Assembly (NCBI RefSeq): GCF_004153455.1
Contig: NZ_SDQE01000001.1
Location: 372,001-436,000, forward strand
Source: Allopusillimonas ginsengisoli
Lineage (GTDB): Bacteria > Pseudomonadota > Gammaproteobacteria > Burkholderiales > Burkholderiaceae_B
Length of the DNA stretch: 64,000 nucleotides
Direction of reading: 5' to 3'
Shown: positions 37,629 through 46,497 of the stretch, piece by piece
Layout of the letters: every line of letters starts with the position of its first letter
How positions within the stretch are numbered: the stretch's first letter is position 1
Notes under the pieces: model-generated
What the model saw: only the letters and a program-made list of their open reading frames with translations
The model's database searches: none
What the model was told of the DNA's origin: nothing
Made by a program: the position numbers and the translations under genes

Positions 37629-38408
37629 TTATTTCAGACTCCCCTCGGCGGCGACCGGCCCGGCCGGCCACTCCCCTGTCATGATGGCCTGCGCGAGCGC
37701 TGCCGGCTGGAGGCCTTCGACCGGGCCTTGCGTTGCTACGCTGCCGGCCTTCAGGATAACCACGCGGTCGGCTACCCGAACCACATCGTCCATATTGTGA
37801 CTGATCAGTAACACCGTAACGCCTTCGTTCTTCAATTGCTGAATCAATGCCAGCACACGGGCGGTTTCCTTGACGCCCAGCGCGGCAGTAGGCTCATCCA
37901 TGATCACGATCCGGGCTTGCCAGCGCAGCGCCCGGGCAATGGCGACCGCCTGCCGCTGGCCGCCGGAAAAATCCGACACAGGCCTGTCGACATCATCGAT
38001 GTCCTGGTTCAAGCGCTGGAGATAGGATAACGTCTGGGTACGCATGCTGCGCTTGTCGAGCACATGCAAGCCAGGCAGCACGCGGCGCCGCAACTCCGCC
38101 CCCAGGAACACGTTTTGCCAAATACTGAGCCGCGGCGCCAGGGCGAGATCCTGGTAAATGGTGGCCACTCCATTGGACAGCGCATCGTGCGGCGAAGACC
38201 ATCGCGCCTCACGGCCAAACAGCCGCATCTGCCCTGAACTCATGGAATGCGCGCCGGACACCACTTTGATCAGCGTGCTTTTGCCCGCGCCGTTGTCGCC
38301 GCAAATCGCCAGCACCTCGCCTTCGTGCACGTCGACATCGACACCGCGCAGGGCTTCCACAGCCCCATATCGCTTGGCCAGCTGGCGCAGCTCAAGGATC
38401 TTGTTCAC
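37629..38408 (-). CDS. sugar ABC transporter ATP-binding protein (single-domain, FrcA-like)
   Basis: A 259-residue ATPase with Walker [11 protein letters not shown], signature [15 protein letters not shown], Walker [13 protein letters not shown] and an H-loop LLISHNMDD. Only one nucleotide-binding domain is present; the RbsA/XylG group usually has two, while FrcA-type proteins have one. It is adjacent to a carbohydrate-type binding protein (2-bp gap) and an RbsC-like permease, with which it forms the importer. Confidence 0.92.
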   Translation of the reverse strand: MNKILELRQLAKRYGAVEALRGVDVDVHEGEVLAICGDNGAGKSTLIKVVSGAHSMSSGQMRLFGREARWSSPHDALSNGVATIYQDLALAPRLSIWQNVFLGAELRRRVLPGLHVLDKRSMRTQTLSYLQRLNQDIDDVDRPVSDFSGGQRQAVAIARALRWQARIVIMDEPTAALGVKETARVLALIQQLKNEGVTVLLISHNMDDVVRVADRVVILKAGSVATQGPVEGLQPAALAQAIMTGEWPAGPVAAEGSLK

Positions 38409-38410
38409 GC

Positions 38411-39358
38411 TCAGTTCTTCAGAAAATCGGCGACGTTGCCAGCGTCTACCAGCTGGGCATCAAGGTAAATGTATGGGCCAGGCGCAACCGATTCCCTGGT
38501 TTCTTTCTTGACCGCGATCCGGTCCACGACATCCACCGCCTCCGCACCCATCTTCTCGAACGGAATCATCACGGTTGCCATCAATAGCGACTCAGGATCG
38601 GCAATACGGCGGTAGGTTTCAGCGCCACCGTCTATGCTGACCAGGACCGGGTTGCCTTTTTTGGCACCCATCTGGCGCAAAATATCGTCAATGATATAGG
38701 CCTGCGCGTCAAAGGATGCCCAAATACCGTCCACCTTGCCCTGATTCTTGAGCAGCAAGGCATTCATGCCAGCCTGCACATCGTCGCGCCATGATGCCGT
38801 GCGTGCCATGGTGTGGCTGCCAATTTGCTTGACGGCGGGATTTTCGCTGAGCACCACATCCAATATCTTGCCGCGAATACGCGTGCCCACATTGCCCTCG
38901 AAACGCTGGGTCAGGATATTGCCTTGATAATTGAGATGATCAAGCAGATATAGCGCAGCCTGCGCGCCTGCGGAATACTCATTGACAGCAATATCGGCAA
39001 GGGAATCGGGGCTGGTGCCGCTCATGACCGTCACGAGCGGTATGCCTGCCTCCCTGGCCTTTCGAAACTGCTCCTGAGCCTGCAAGGGCTTACCCATCGC
39101 GATGATAATGCCGTCGGGCTGCGTCAGCAACAGGTTGTCCAACTGATTGATATGGGTGGACATATCACCCTTGCTGTTCAGCACTTGTACATCCCATCCT
39201 TTGGCTTCAGCCGCGGCCTTCGCGGCGTTAGCCACCCGCGCGTGAGTCTCTGACGACATCTGAAAACCAATGATGGCCAGCTTGGCGGCCTGGGCCGCAC
39301 TCGCGCAGCTCCAGGCCAGCGCCGCAATAGCGACACAACGAAGAAGTGATTTGCGCAT
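38411..39358 (-). CDS. periplasmic sugar-binding protein (PBP1/ribose-binding type)
   Basis: A 315-residue receptor with a signal peptide (to about 27, SCASAAQA). The LacI-like periplasmic fold shows NQLDNLLLTQPDGIIIAMGKP, VTVMSGTSPDS and IWASFDAQAY. ATG 39358 is used; an upstream in-frame start (39373) adds five residues before the signal peptide. It lies in the operon kinase-permease-receptor-ATPase-regulator. The sugar is unidentified. Confidence 0.9.
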   Translation of the reverse strand: MRKSLLRCVAIAALAWSCASAAQAAKLAIIGFQMSSETHARVANAAKAAAEAKGWDVQVLNSKGDMSTHINQLDNLLLTQPDGIIIAMGKPLQAQEQFRKAREAGIPLVTVMSGTSPDSLADIAVNEYSAGAQAALYLLDHLNYQGNILTQRFEGNVGTRIRGKILDVVLSENPAVKQIGSHTMARTASWRDDVQAGMNALLLKNQGKVDGIWASFDAQAYIIDDILRQMGAKKGNPVLVSIDGGAETYRRIADPESLLMATVMIPFEKMGAEAVDVVDRIAVKKETRESVAPGPYIYLDAQLVDAGNVADFLKN

Positions 39359-39396
39359 GACGCTCTCCCCCAAATTTGAAACTGTGGTTATCTAAA

Positions 39397-39424
39397 TAAA
39401 TGGCACGGCTTAAATGGCACGGCT
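39397..39424 (+). repeat. perfect 14-bp tandem duplication
   Basis: TAAATGGCACGGCT occurs twice back to back (39397-39410 and 39411-39424) in the short gap between the permease stop and the binding-protein start. It looks like a recent slippage duplication in the leader of the binding-protein gene. A functional effect is unknown. Confidence 0.85.
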
Positions 39425-39433
39425 GGATACCCG

Positions 39434-40390
39434 CTAGATCGAGAAAGCCGCTTTTTTAAGTACCGAGGACGAAAGCGCCACCGACACAACAATAATGACT
39501 CCCAGGAGAATATCCTGAAAATAGTACTCGACGCCCATGAGCACCAGGCCATTGCCCAACATACCAATAATCATGGCACCGACCAGTGTTCCCATCACAT
39601 TTGCGCGGCCGGGTTCGAACATGGTCATGCCCAATAAAACGGCCGCAATCGCCGTCAGCATCAGATCGGCGGCGGAATTTGGCGCGGCCGACGCCAGGCT
39701 GGAAGTCATCAGCACCGCGGTAATGCCAGCCGCAAGCCCCGAGAGCGCCAGACCGATAATCTTGATCGCCCTCACGTTCACCCCAGCCAGACGCGCCGCT
39801 TCGGTCGCCTCGCCAACCGCGAGCATGCGAAATCCCAGCCGCGTCTGCTTGAGCAGAAACCAGGCCAGGATATTGACGACCAACAGCCAGAAGATAAGCG
39901 ATGGCATGCCAAACAGAGTGCCCCGCCCTATCCATAAAAAGCGGCTGTCCCACTGGCCCACAAACGCAACGCCTTCGGTCACCATGAAAGACAGGCCATT
40001 CGCAACCGACGCTGTCGCCAGTGTGGCAATCAGCGAAGGAATGCGCAGCATGGTGACGAGCAGGCCATTGAGCACGCCGGCCCCCAAGCCCACCGCCAGA
40101 CCCGCCGCCACCGCAGTCTCGGGCGCGTGCCCGCCATGAATAAACCAGCCCACGCACACAGCGCATAGGCTACAGACATTGGCAAAGGAAAGATCCAGCT
40201 CCGACACCAACAGCGCCAACGAAAACCCCAATCCCAACACCGCCATGAAGCTGATTTGCTTGACGATATTCGACAAATTGAGGACGGACAAAAAGTTGGG
40301 CGCCCACAGCGCAAAAAACACAAAGAGCGCCAGGCCGGCGATACAGGTGCCGTATCGGCTCAACCACGCATGGAACGTTACAGTGCTCAT
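39434..40390 (-). CDS. sugar ABC transporter permease (RbsC/FrcC family)
   Basis: A 318-residue inner-membrane permease with 8-10 hydrophobic segments and the EAA-like family motif MLAVGEATEAARLAGVNVRAIKI near 190-210. It overlaps the kinase gene by 4 bases (ATGA-type), indicating coupled translation, and precedes the binding-protein gene by 75 bases that hold a 14-bp tandem duplication. Confidence 0.92.
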   Translation of the reverse strand: MSTVTFHAWLSRYGTCIAGLALFVFFALWAPNFLSVLNLSNIVKQISFMAVLGLGFSLALLVSELDLSFANVCSLCAVCVGWFIHGGHAPETAVAAGLAVGLGAGVLNGLLVTMLRIPSLIATLATASVANGLSFMVTEGVAFVGQWDSRFLWIGRGTLFGMPSLIFWLLVVNILAWFLLKQTRLGFRMLAVGEATEAARLAGVNVRAIKIIGLALSGLAAGITAVLMTSSLASAAPNSAADLMLTAIAAVLLGMTMFEPGRANVMGTLVGAMIIGMLGNGLVLMGVEYYFQDILLGVIIVVSVALSSSVLKKAAFSI

Positions 40391-41820
40391 GATAAGGAAG
40401 GATCTCTGCTCAACATCAATGAAAACGCCTGGGCTCTGGATTCAAAATAGGCGGCACGCGCTGACTGGGGGGACATCCGGGTAGTGCCAGCGTCAATCGC
40501 GCACCGTGCCGCCTCGATGCTCTCGTACAGGCCAGCCGCAACCGCCGCCGCCAAGGCGGCGCCCACGAGCGCGGATTCGGTCGACTTGCCGACCTTCACC
40601 GGCATATCAAACGCATCGGCCCGCAGCTGCACCCATTGCGGCAACTGGGCCCCACCGCCACCCATATACAGCGTGACGTCGCGCTTGCGGGCCAGCATGG
40701 CATCCAGCGCAAACCTGTGCGCCAATGCCAATCCTTCGACCAGCGCCTGCGCCATGTCCGCGCGAGAGTGATGCGATTTTACCCCGTGAAAACTGGCCGA
40801 CAGACTGTCGCTCCACAACGGCATACGTTCGCCAGACAGATAGGGCAGGCACAAGGGCAGATCCACAGCACGCGAGGCCTGCGCTGCGACCAGCGTGTGG
40901 CCTGCTTCATCACTGTCCAGGAATGTCCGTGCAAACCAGGCCAGCGTCCCCATTCCGGTCTGGCAGGGACCGCCCGTTTGCCACAAAGTGTCTGTCCACG
41001 GCATGGATACCATGCCTTTGATGGAGCGAGGCTGCCGGCTGAACAGGCCCAACACCTGTGTTGTGCCGGAAATATCGTAAACGCCACCGTCCCGCAGGGC
41101 GCCCATCCCCAGGCAGGATGACCAGGTATCGAAACTGCCCACGGCCACGGGAATGCCGTTCAAGCCTTCCTGCGTTGCCTCGCCCAGCATTCGCACCGGC
41201 AAAGCCCGCGGGGGAATCAGCGATGCTGGCAGACCAAGGCGGGCCAGCACATGCGCAAGCGTGATGCCGTTGCCGGCAGCCGGGTCAAGGCGACCAAAGG
41301 CGACGGAATCAGTCACCAATTGCCCGGTCAAGCGGTAGTTGAGCCAGTCTTTAAGTTCCGCCAGCCTGTGCGGCATAACGGCATGATCGTGCCCGAACTG
41401 CAATGCTCGCGCCAGCGGATGAAACGCCCCATACCCCGGCATGTCGCCAGGCAGCCCGTAGGCCTGAGCCACCCGCGCGCCTTGCTGCGCGCCGCTGGCG
41501 TCATGCCAGAGCATTACACGCCCCAGCGGATGGCCATTCTGGTCCAGAAAAACATGAGACCGCGTCGCGCCAGTCATCGACACCGCCAGTATCCGCGCGG
41601 ATGCAGCGTGAGCCCGCAGCTGCAGCAGCAAATTGAGTACGTCGAGCCAGACAGCCTCGGCATTCAACGGCTCTGACGCCCGCAACGGGGAAGCCACCCG
41701 CTCGATATGCAACAAGCGACCGTCAATCGTTGACAAGCCACCTTTGAGCCAGGTCGAACCCAGATCCAGGACAAGCACCACGCCCGCGTCCCAGCCCGCA
41801 CCACGTGACGCGCCTTGCAC
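40387..41820 (-). CDS. FGGY-family carbohydrate kinase
   Basis: Phosphorylates the imported sugar or polyol (xylulokinase-like). The ATPase-fold phosphate-1 motif is VLVLDLGSTWLKGGL near the start, SMTGATRSHVFLD follows, and the C-terminal FGGY-type region contains LYMGGGGAQLPQWVQLRADAF and GKSTESALVGAALAAAVAAG. The GTG at 41820 is chosen because GAGGAGG lies 8 bases upstream; the ATG at 41841 lies 5' of that ribosome site and has none of its own. First gene of the operon. No isomerase, epimerase or aldolase is beside it, so the pathway is incomplete here. Confidence 0.85.
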   Translation of the reverse strand: MQGASRGAGWDAGVVLVLDLGSTWLKGGLSTIDGRLLHIERVASPLRASEPLNAEAVWLDVLNLLLQLRAHAASARILAVSMTGATRSHVFLDQNGHPLGRVMLWHDASGAQQGARVAQAYGLPGDMPGYGAFHPLARALQFGHDHAVMPHRLAELKDWLNYRLTGQLVTDSVAFGRLDPAAGNGITLAHVLARLGLPASLIPPRALPVRMLGEATQEGLNGIPVAVGSFDTWSSCLGMGALRDGGVYDISGTTQVLGLFSRQPRSIKGMVSMPWTDTLWQTGGPCQTGMGTLAWFARTFLDSDEAGHTLVAAQASRAVDLPLCLPYLSGERMPLWSDSLSASFHGVKSHHSRADMAQALVEGLALAHRFALDAMLARKRDVTLYMGGGGAQLPQWVQLRADAFDMPVKVGKSTESALVGAALAAAVAAGLYESIEAARCAIDAGTTRMSPQSARAAYFESRAQAFSLMLSRDPSLS

Positions 41821-41955
41821 GCACCCGCCCTCCTCAACCATCGTTCTACCTGCCTCTGGACGCCAAAACCAATGATTTTATCCCTTGCGCCAACTTCTCC
41901 CCTGGAATGAAACTTGTCATGGACTCCGTTACACTGCATTCTCAAGGAGGAACTC

Positions 41956-42813
41956 ATGCGCGAACAGATTCTGATACAACCCGCCGACCTGAACAAACTG
42001 CTGGATGAACGCCGCGGCAAGGACATCCTTGTCTGCGACTGCAGCTTTGACCTTGCCCAGCCTGAAGCTGGCCGCCAAGCCTACGAAGCCGGGCATATTC
42101 CGGGCGCCGTCTACGTCCATCTGGAAGACGATCTTAGCGCGCCGCGCACTGGCCATAATGGCCGGCACCCCTTGCCCGCCGCGCAGGATTTTGCCAACCG
42201 CATGGCCGAGCTCGGCGCAGACAACGACACCCTGATCATTGCCTACGACAACGCCAATAGCATGTATGCCGCCCGGCTGTGGTGGATGCTCGGCTGGATG
42301 GGCCATGGGCGCCGCCAGGTACTGGACGGCGGCATTGCGGCCTGGACAGCCGCAAGCCTGAATATCGAAAAGGGAGAACCTCTGCCGGTATCCCGAGGCG
42401 ATTTCACACAGCGCGAGGCCTTGCAATCCAGCGTAGATTACAACGCCGTACTCGCCAATCTGGAGACGGGCCAACACCAGCTCATCGACGCGCGCAACGC
42501 CGAACGTTTTCGCGGACAGAACGAAACCATGGACGCCAAGGCGGGCCACATCCCTGGCGCACGCAACCGATTTTTCATGCAAAACCTGGATGCCGACGGC
42601 AAGTTCAAGACGCCCGAGCAGTTGCGCACGGAGTTCTCATCCCTGCTGGACGGGCGCGATCCTGCGACGATTGTGAATCAGTGCGGCTCGGGCGTTACCG
42701 CCTGCCATAACCTGCTCGCCATGGAAATTGCGGGGCTGCATGGTGCAAAGCTTTATCCAGGTTCCTGGAGCGAATGGAGCCAGCAGAAGGATGCGCCAGT
42801 CGCGACGGATTGA
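41956..42813 (+). CDS. sseA: 3-mercaptopyruvate sulfurtransferase (rhodanese family)
   Basis: Two tandem rhodanese domains, 285 residues. The active-site loop in the second domain is Cys243-Gly-Ser-Gly-Val-Thr, the 3-mercaptopyruvate type (thiosulfate enzymes have CRKGVT-like loops). The domain linker near 150 and the conserved HIPGA-type motifs (GHIPGAVYV, GHIPGARNR) are present. ATG 41956 follows AAGGAGG (41944-41950) at 5 bases. It transfers sulfur from 3-mercaptopyruvate to thiols or cyanide. It is divergent from the kinase gene and apparently monocistronic. Confidence 0.9.
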   Translation: MREQILIQPADLNKLLDERRGKDILVCDCSFDLAQPEAGRQAYEAGHIPGAVYVHLEDDLSAPRTGHNGRHPLPAAQDFANRMAELGADNDTLIIAYDNANSMYAARLWWMLGWMGHGRRQVLDGGIAAWTAASLNIEKGEPLPVSRGDFTQREALQSSVDYNAVLANLETGQHQLIDARNAERFRGQNETMDAKAGHIPGARNRFFMQNLDADGKFKTPEQLRTEFSSLLDGRDPATIVNQCGSGVTACHNLLAMEIAGLHGAKLYPGSWSEWSQQKDAPVATD

Positions 42814-42885
42814 TCCATCTGCGATGACGATCTCCTCTCCAGCGACGATCCTTAGGTAAACAGCGTCTGGAAGTCGTAAGGCGCT

Positions 42886-44280
42886 TTAAGCGGGCACCTG
42901 AAAAATGCGTTCGGTCAAGCGCATTAGCCAGATCGCTTGCTGTCGGACGAGATCCACAATGCCTTGTGCGAAATCACGCTCGTCGGGCAAATACGGCATG
43001 GCGTCCAGCAAAGGCTGGGCCGTCTTGCTGGCAAGGGCACACAGTCGCCTGGCTTCACGCGAAAGGAAGCCAGGCTCAATATCACACCGAGCGGCGAACT
43101 TGGCAAGTTCCAGAGCTGATACGTCTTTGATAACGAAAGCATCGCCAATTGCCATCGCCATTTCGTGAGAACGCGTCGGATACTGCGCAACACTGACCAG
43201 GTCATACCAAGGCGCTGGCGCCAGCCCTGCAGATGTCATATAGAAAGAAAAATTCTTGCCGTGGGCCTCATAATTTCCAATCAGCAATTGAAACAATACC
43301 CACTGAACCAAAGCCTTTTTGGTTACCGCTGGCGCCACCGCATGCCGACTGGCCACTTTGAATAGGCGCGGCAGACTCATCCCTTCCCTGATGTGTGCCA
43401 CATGACGGCTTCTGCCGAAATTGCGTTCATACTTCATACTGAGGGGGAAATCGCAGGCTTGACAAGCGTCGATAATATGCCGGCGACTTACTTGGCATAA
43501 ATAATCGTTGGCATACATATGTTTCCAAGAAGTTCCATCCGTTCCCGAAAACGCAAGCTGGCGATCGAATCGCCTTACGGTCAGCACCAATTCTGGAATG
43601 CGCAAAACTCCAGCATCCGCTACAGGCAACTGCATCATCCTGGCCAATGACATACAAAAATGCTCGTTAATAACCAAATGTTCAAGATCTGAGGGCTGCG
43701 GTTTGAATATATGGGTCGATGCGAGCGGATATTCCGGGAGGAACAAATAGGCGCCTACGCCATTTACCCCTTCGTGCACATGAACTGGTAGTTTTTGTTG
43801 CGTCCCGGCGATGGACATGTGGATCTTTCCATCCCAGTCGAGCAAAGGCCTGGTCTGCTGCGAAACAACGCGATCACTCAGTTCCCTCATCGTGATCGGT
43901 CTGGGAAGCCACGCCGCTGGCGACGTAGCGTGTTCATCAACCGGCAAAAATCTAAACGCTCCGGTCGTCTCCGCGCCAATCGCGCAGAGCAGGCCAAAGA
44001 CACAGTTTCTGGAAATATACTGAGATGCGGCAATCGCATCAAGCACGGAGCCCTCTGGCAGCAGGTTCTCCAGAAAACGTTTGACTGCACCCGCGTCGTA
44101 AACAAGCGATGGCTCCCGCGTGTCTGGCACAGGCAAGCTGGGAGAGAGCGCAAAGTTGTCAAACTTGCCCCGCCATTCCTGGGAATATTCAAGACGCCAC
44201 ACGTCATGCCTTGGTTCGTGCGTAATCGTCGCAACACACTCTGTGTCGGTCCACACCTTCAAAGCGACTGCGTCAGCCAT
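42886..44280 (-). CDS. hipA: HipA-type serine/threonine kinase toxin
   Basis: Toxin of a type II toxin-antitoxin module; in E. coli, HipA phosphorylates glutamyl-tRNA synthetase and induces persistence. It has 464 residues (E. coli about 440). Visible are the autophosphorylation loop Ser156 in MSIAGTQQK, the ATP Lys193 in HIFKP, and the catalytic loop GNYEAHGKNFSF with Glu338, His340, Lys342 and Asn343. The position of the catalytic Asp of E. coli HipA (TDGHAKNFS) is Glu338 here. The metal-binding Asp360 (WYDLVS) is kept. It overlaps hipB by 8 bases. It may be active, altered or regulatory. Confidence 0.88.
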   Translation of the reverse strand: MADAVALKVWTDTECVATITHEPRHDVWRLEYSQEWRGKFDNFALSPSLPVPDTREPSLVYDAGAVKRFLENLLPEGSVLDAIAASQYISRNCVFGLLCAIGAETTGAFRFLPVDEHATSPAAWLPRPITMRELSDRVVSQQTRPLLDWDGKIHMSIAGTQQKLPVHVHEGVNGVGAYLFLPEYPLASTHIFKPQPSDLEHLVINEHFCMSLARMMQLPVADAGVLRIPELVLTVRRFDRQLAFSGTDGTSWKHMYANDYLCQVSRRHIIDACQACDFPLSMKYERNFGRSRHVAHIREGMSLPRLFKVASRHAVAPAVTKKALVQWVLFQLLIGNYEAHGKNFSFYMTSAGLAPAPWYDLVSVAQYPTRSHEMAMAIGDAFVIKDVSALELAKFAARCDIEPGFLSREARRLCALASKTAQPLLDAMPYLPDERDFAQGIVDLVRQQAIWLMRLTERIFQVPA

Positions 44281-44605
44281 CCATCAATTCCACCGATCTC
44301 ATCAACTCCTGCTGTATCAACGCACGCAGACCCGTGTGGCCTTTGACGGCCACAAACAACTCAAGCCCGACACTGGAGACGACCTGCAAAACCTTGTCCG
44401 TAGCAATGCCGCCTTTGCCATTCTCTAGCCTGGACAACAAATCCACCGACACGCCACATAAGCTGGCGGCATCGTCTATGCGGAGCCCCTGGGCTTTTCG
44501 GGCTGCACGGATTCGGGAACCAATGTCCCGCAACGCTGCAACCGAATGGAGGGCGGGCATATCGGCGGGTTTGGACCCGGAGGATCTTTGAATGGAGGCA
44601 CACAT
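44273..44605 (-). CDS. hipB: HipB-type antitoxin, XRE-family repressor
   Basis: A 110-residue DNA-binding antitoxin. The HTH lies at about 25-80 (IGSRIRAARKAQGLRIDDAA, SLCGVSVDLLSRLENGKGG), with a short C-terminal extension that would contact HipA. It is first in the hipBA operon. The ATG at 44605 has no ribosome site and lies about where transcription should start if TATAGG (44618-44613) is the -10, so a leaderless mRNA is possible; ATG 44560 is the alternative start. Two matching operators lie directly upstream. Confidence 0.87.
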   Translation of the reverse strand: MCASIQRSSGSKPADMPALHSVAALRDIGSRIRAARKAQGLRIDDAASLCGVSVDLLSRLENGKGGIATDKVLQVVSSVGLELFVAVKGHTGLRALIQQELMRSVELMDG

Positions 44606-44612
44606 AGATAGG

Positions 44613-44698
44613 CCTATATCAGATTATGCTGTTTCTGATATGCCGAAACCAGCATAGCAACTCAGCGTCAACCATAATCATTTCTGAAATTCCGAAAC
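44613..44698. promoter_or_regulatory. hipBA promoter and repeated operators
   Basis: An 18-bp motif TTTCTGATATGCCGAAAC (44632-44649) recurs as TTTCTGAAATTCCGAAAC (44681-44698), 16 of 18 positions identical and 49 bases apart (close to five helical turns). Each is near-palindromic (TTTC...GAAA). The first also forms a perfect 7-bp inverted repeat ATATCAG (44616-44622) / CTGATAT (44635-44641) over the promoter -10. This is the pattern of cooperative HipB operators. Confidence 0.65.
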
Positions 44699-44714
44699 AT
44701 CACCCGATACACCT

Positions 44715-44939
44715 CTAATCTAACAAGGGTCTCGAAAGCATATCCTGCCGCTGACGCCACTCGGCAGACATGCCAATGGCTAGAATTCTTGCACATTGGG
44801 AAGCCAGGGACCAGGCCTCGCCCGTCAGATTGCGTAAAGTACGTATCGTGGACAAACGCGCTTGAACATAAAAATCTACAATATCGGTATTGACTTTCCC
44901 CCCCTCTCCGCAACAGGATCCACAGATGTTCCACATCAC
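44715..44939 (-). CDS. possible small open frame, unidentified
   Basis: The gap between hipB and msrC contains a leftward frame whose last 55 residues (VNTDIVDFYVQARLSTIRTL, then RNLTGEAWSLASQCARIL) look protein-like rather than random. The only ATG lies over the msrC start, and no good ribosome site fits it. It may be a remnant or chance. Otherwise this gap holds only the hipBA operators. Confidence 0.2.
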   Translation of the reverse strand: MMWNICGSCCGEGGKVNTDIVDFYVQARLSTIRTLRNLTGEAWSLASQCARILAIGMSAEWRQRQDMLSRPLLD

Positions 44940-45435
44940 AGCACAGGACTATGACAACAAACAACAGCACTACGCCGACCTGCTTGAACAGGCCCGGGGC
45001 CTGCTGCTCGACGAACATGACCTGATCGCCAACGCTGCCAACTTCAGCGCCTTGGTATTCAACAGTCTTCCGCAACTGAACTGGGCGGGGTTCTATCTTT
45101 TTGATGGCAAAGAGCTGGTCGTGGGCCCCTTTCAAGGCAAGCCCGCCTGCGTACGCATCCCGCTGGGCTCGGGCGTATGCGGAACAGCTGCCCAAACGCG
45201 TCAAACGCAGGTCGTTGCCGACGTCAATGCCTTTGCGGGTCACATCGCCTGCGACGCCGCTTCGCAGTCAGAAATTGTCGTGCCGCTGATCAAGGACGAC
45301 GGCACGCTGCTTGGCGTCTGGGATTGTGACAGCTTCGTGACCGAACGTTTTGATGAGGATGATCGCATTGGAATGGAGGCGCTTTGCGCGTGCTTTATGC
45401 ACAGCCTGCAGGAACATCAGGGCAGGCAAAGCTAA
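44926..45435 (+). CDS. msrC: free methionine-(R)-sulfoxide reductase (GAF-domain fRMsr)
   Basis: A single GAF domain, 169 residues, reducing free Met-R-sulfoxide with thioredoxin. The three catalytic/resolving cysteines are Cys75, Cys85 and Cys109, with exactly the 10- and 24-residue spacings of E. coli YebR (84, 94, 118), in ACVRIPLGSGVCGTAA and HIACDAASQSEIVVP. ATG 44926 is used; an earlier in-frame start adds 12 residues without support. Its stop overlaps the stop of the convergent LysR gene. Confidence 0.92.
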   Translation: MFHITAQDYDNKQQHYADLLEQARGLLLDEHDLIANAANFSALVFNSLPQLNWAGFYLFDGKELVVGPFQGKPACVRIPLGSGVCGTAAQTRQTQVVADVNAFAGHIACDAASQSEIVVPLIKDDGTLLGVWDCDSFVTERFDEDDRIGMEALCACFMHSLQEHQGRQS

Positions 45436-46322
45436 GCAGCCTCTTTTGCTGCATTAACGAAAGCATCAACAAGCGCATTGTTTCTGCCTTTTATATAGGC
45501 AAGCGCCAGTTCGTAGCCCAGCAAACGCTTTGGCGCATCAATATCGACATAAGTAACGTTGTGCATATGGATTGCCTTTAGCGCTGCCGGCACCAGGGCA
45601 ATACCCAAATCACTGGCAACAAGGGTAAGGATGGTCTGCATCTGGGATGCCTCCTGGGTTATCCGTGGCGAAAACCCTGCATCATGGCACGCTGCCAGTA
45701 CTGCCCCGGCAAAACCACTCCCTTCTGAATAAGAAAACGAAATAAAAGACTCTTCTGCCAGCATCGGCAGTTTGATTTTCCGTTCCTGGGCGAGAGCATG
45801 GCCCGCGGGTAACGCCAGCACCATTTTTTCGCGTCGCAATACAGTGATATCCAGGCCATTTGCGTCTGCCAGGGGAGGCACAATCATCGCAATATCGATG
45901 ATCTCCGAGCGCAGTCTGGCAACCTCTTGTTGCGTGCTGGCGCCTGTCAGCACCAGACGAACCCCGGGGTGGGCCTGTTGGAAGCGGCGCAAGAGCTGTG
46001 GCAGTACATCCAGCGCCGCGCTGGGCACAAACGAAAACCTCAGCACGCCGGACAGGCCCGAGCCTATGCCTTGCGCCGCTTCCATTGCGAACTTGGCCTG
46101 CGCGAGCGTGCGGCGCGACTCCGTCAGGAACACCTCTCCCGCCGCCGTCAGCCGCACATACTGACGGGTCCGCTCGAACAGTTTTACACCCATGCTCTGC
46201 TCTAAACGGCGAATCGCCGCGCTCAAAGGCGGCTGCGACATATGGAGCCGCTGGGCCGCCCGCCGAAAATTCAACTCTGTCGCAACCATGATGAATTGCT
46301 GAAGTTGCCTGATATCCACCAC
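45432..46322 (-). CDS. LysR-family regulator, divergent from the diiron/GGT operon
   Basis: A 296-residue protein with a winged HTH at 1-60 (LNFRRAAQRLHMSQPPLSAAIRRLEQ) and a periplasmic-binding-fold effector domain (about 90-295). The N-terminus resembles the CatR/BenM-like branch that usually responds to pathway intermediates. It is divergent from the diiron protein gene across 175 bp carrying a spaced inverted repeat, so it most likely activates that operon. Confidence 0.9.
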   Translation of the reverse strand: MVDIRQLQQFIMVATELNFRRAAQRLHMSQPPLSAAIRRLEQSMGVKLFERTRQYVRLTAAGEVFLTESRRTLAQAKFAMEAAQGIGSGLSGVLRFSFVPSAALDVLPQLLRRFQQAHPGVRLVLTGASTQQEVARLRSEIIDIAMIVPPLADANGLDITVLRREKMVLALPAGHALAQERKIKLPMLAEESFISFSYSEGSGFAGAVLAACHDAGFSPRITQEASQMQTILTLVASDLGIALVPAALKAIHMHNVTYVDIDAPKRLLGYELALAYIKGRNNALVDAFVNAAKEAA

Positions 46323-46378
46323 TGCAGTGCTCCTTGGCCGTGCTTAACGCCGCTGCCGACAATCTTCCAATCGAACAT

Positions 46379-46442
46379 GAAAAGTATCACAAGGCCAGAC
46401 AAATGGTATTAGAAATATAAAAGAACGCCACCTATACTTTTC
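46379..46442. promoter_or_regulatory. spaced inverted repeat and promoter of the diiron/GGT operon
   Basis: GAAAAGTAT (46379-46387) and ATACTTTTC (46434-46442) are perfect 9-bp inverted copies about 55 bases centre to centre. The right copy overlaps a consensus-like -10 TATACT (46433-46438) with TTAGAA (46409-46414) as -35. A LysR tetramer binding both halves over the promoter would fit. Confidence 0.5.
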
Positions 46443-46497
46443 CTCACCACAAGCGAGCAACTGATAAACGTAATGCAAACATAGAGAGGAGACAATC

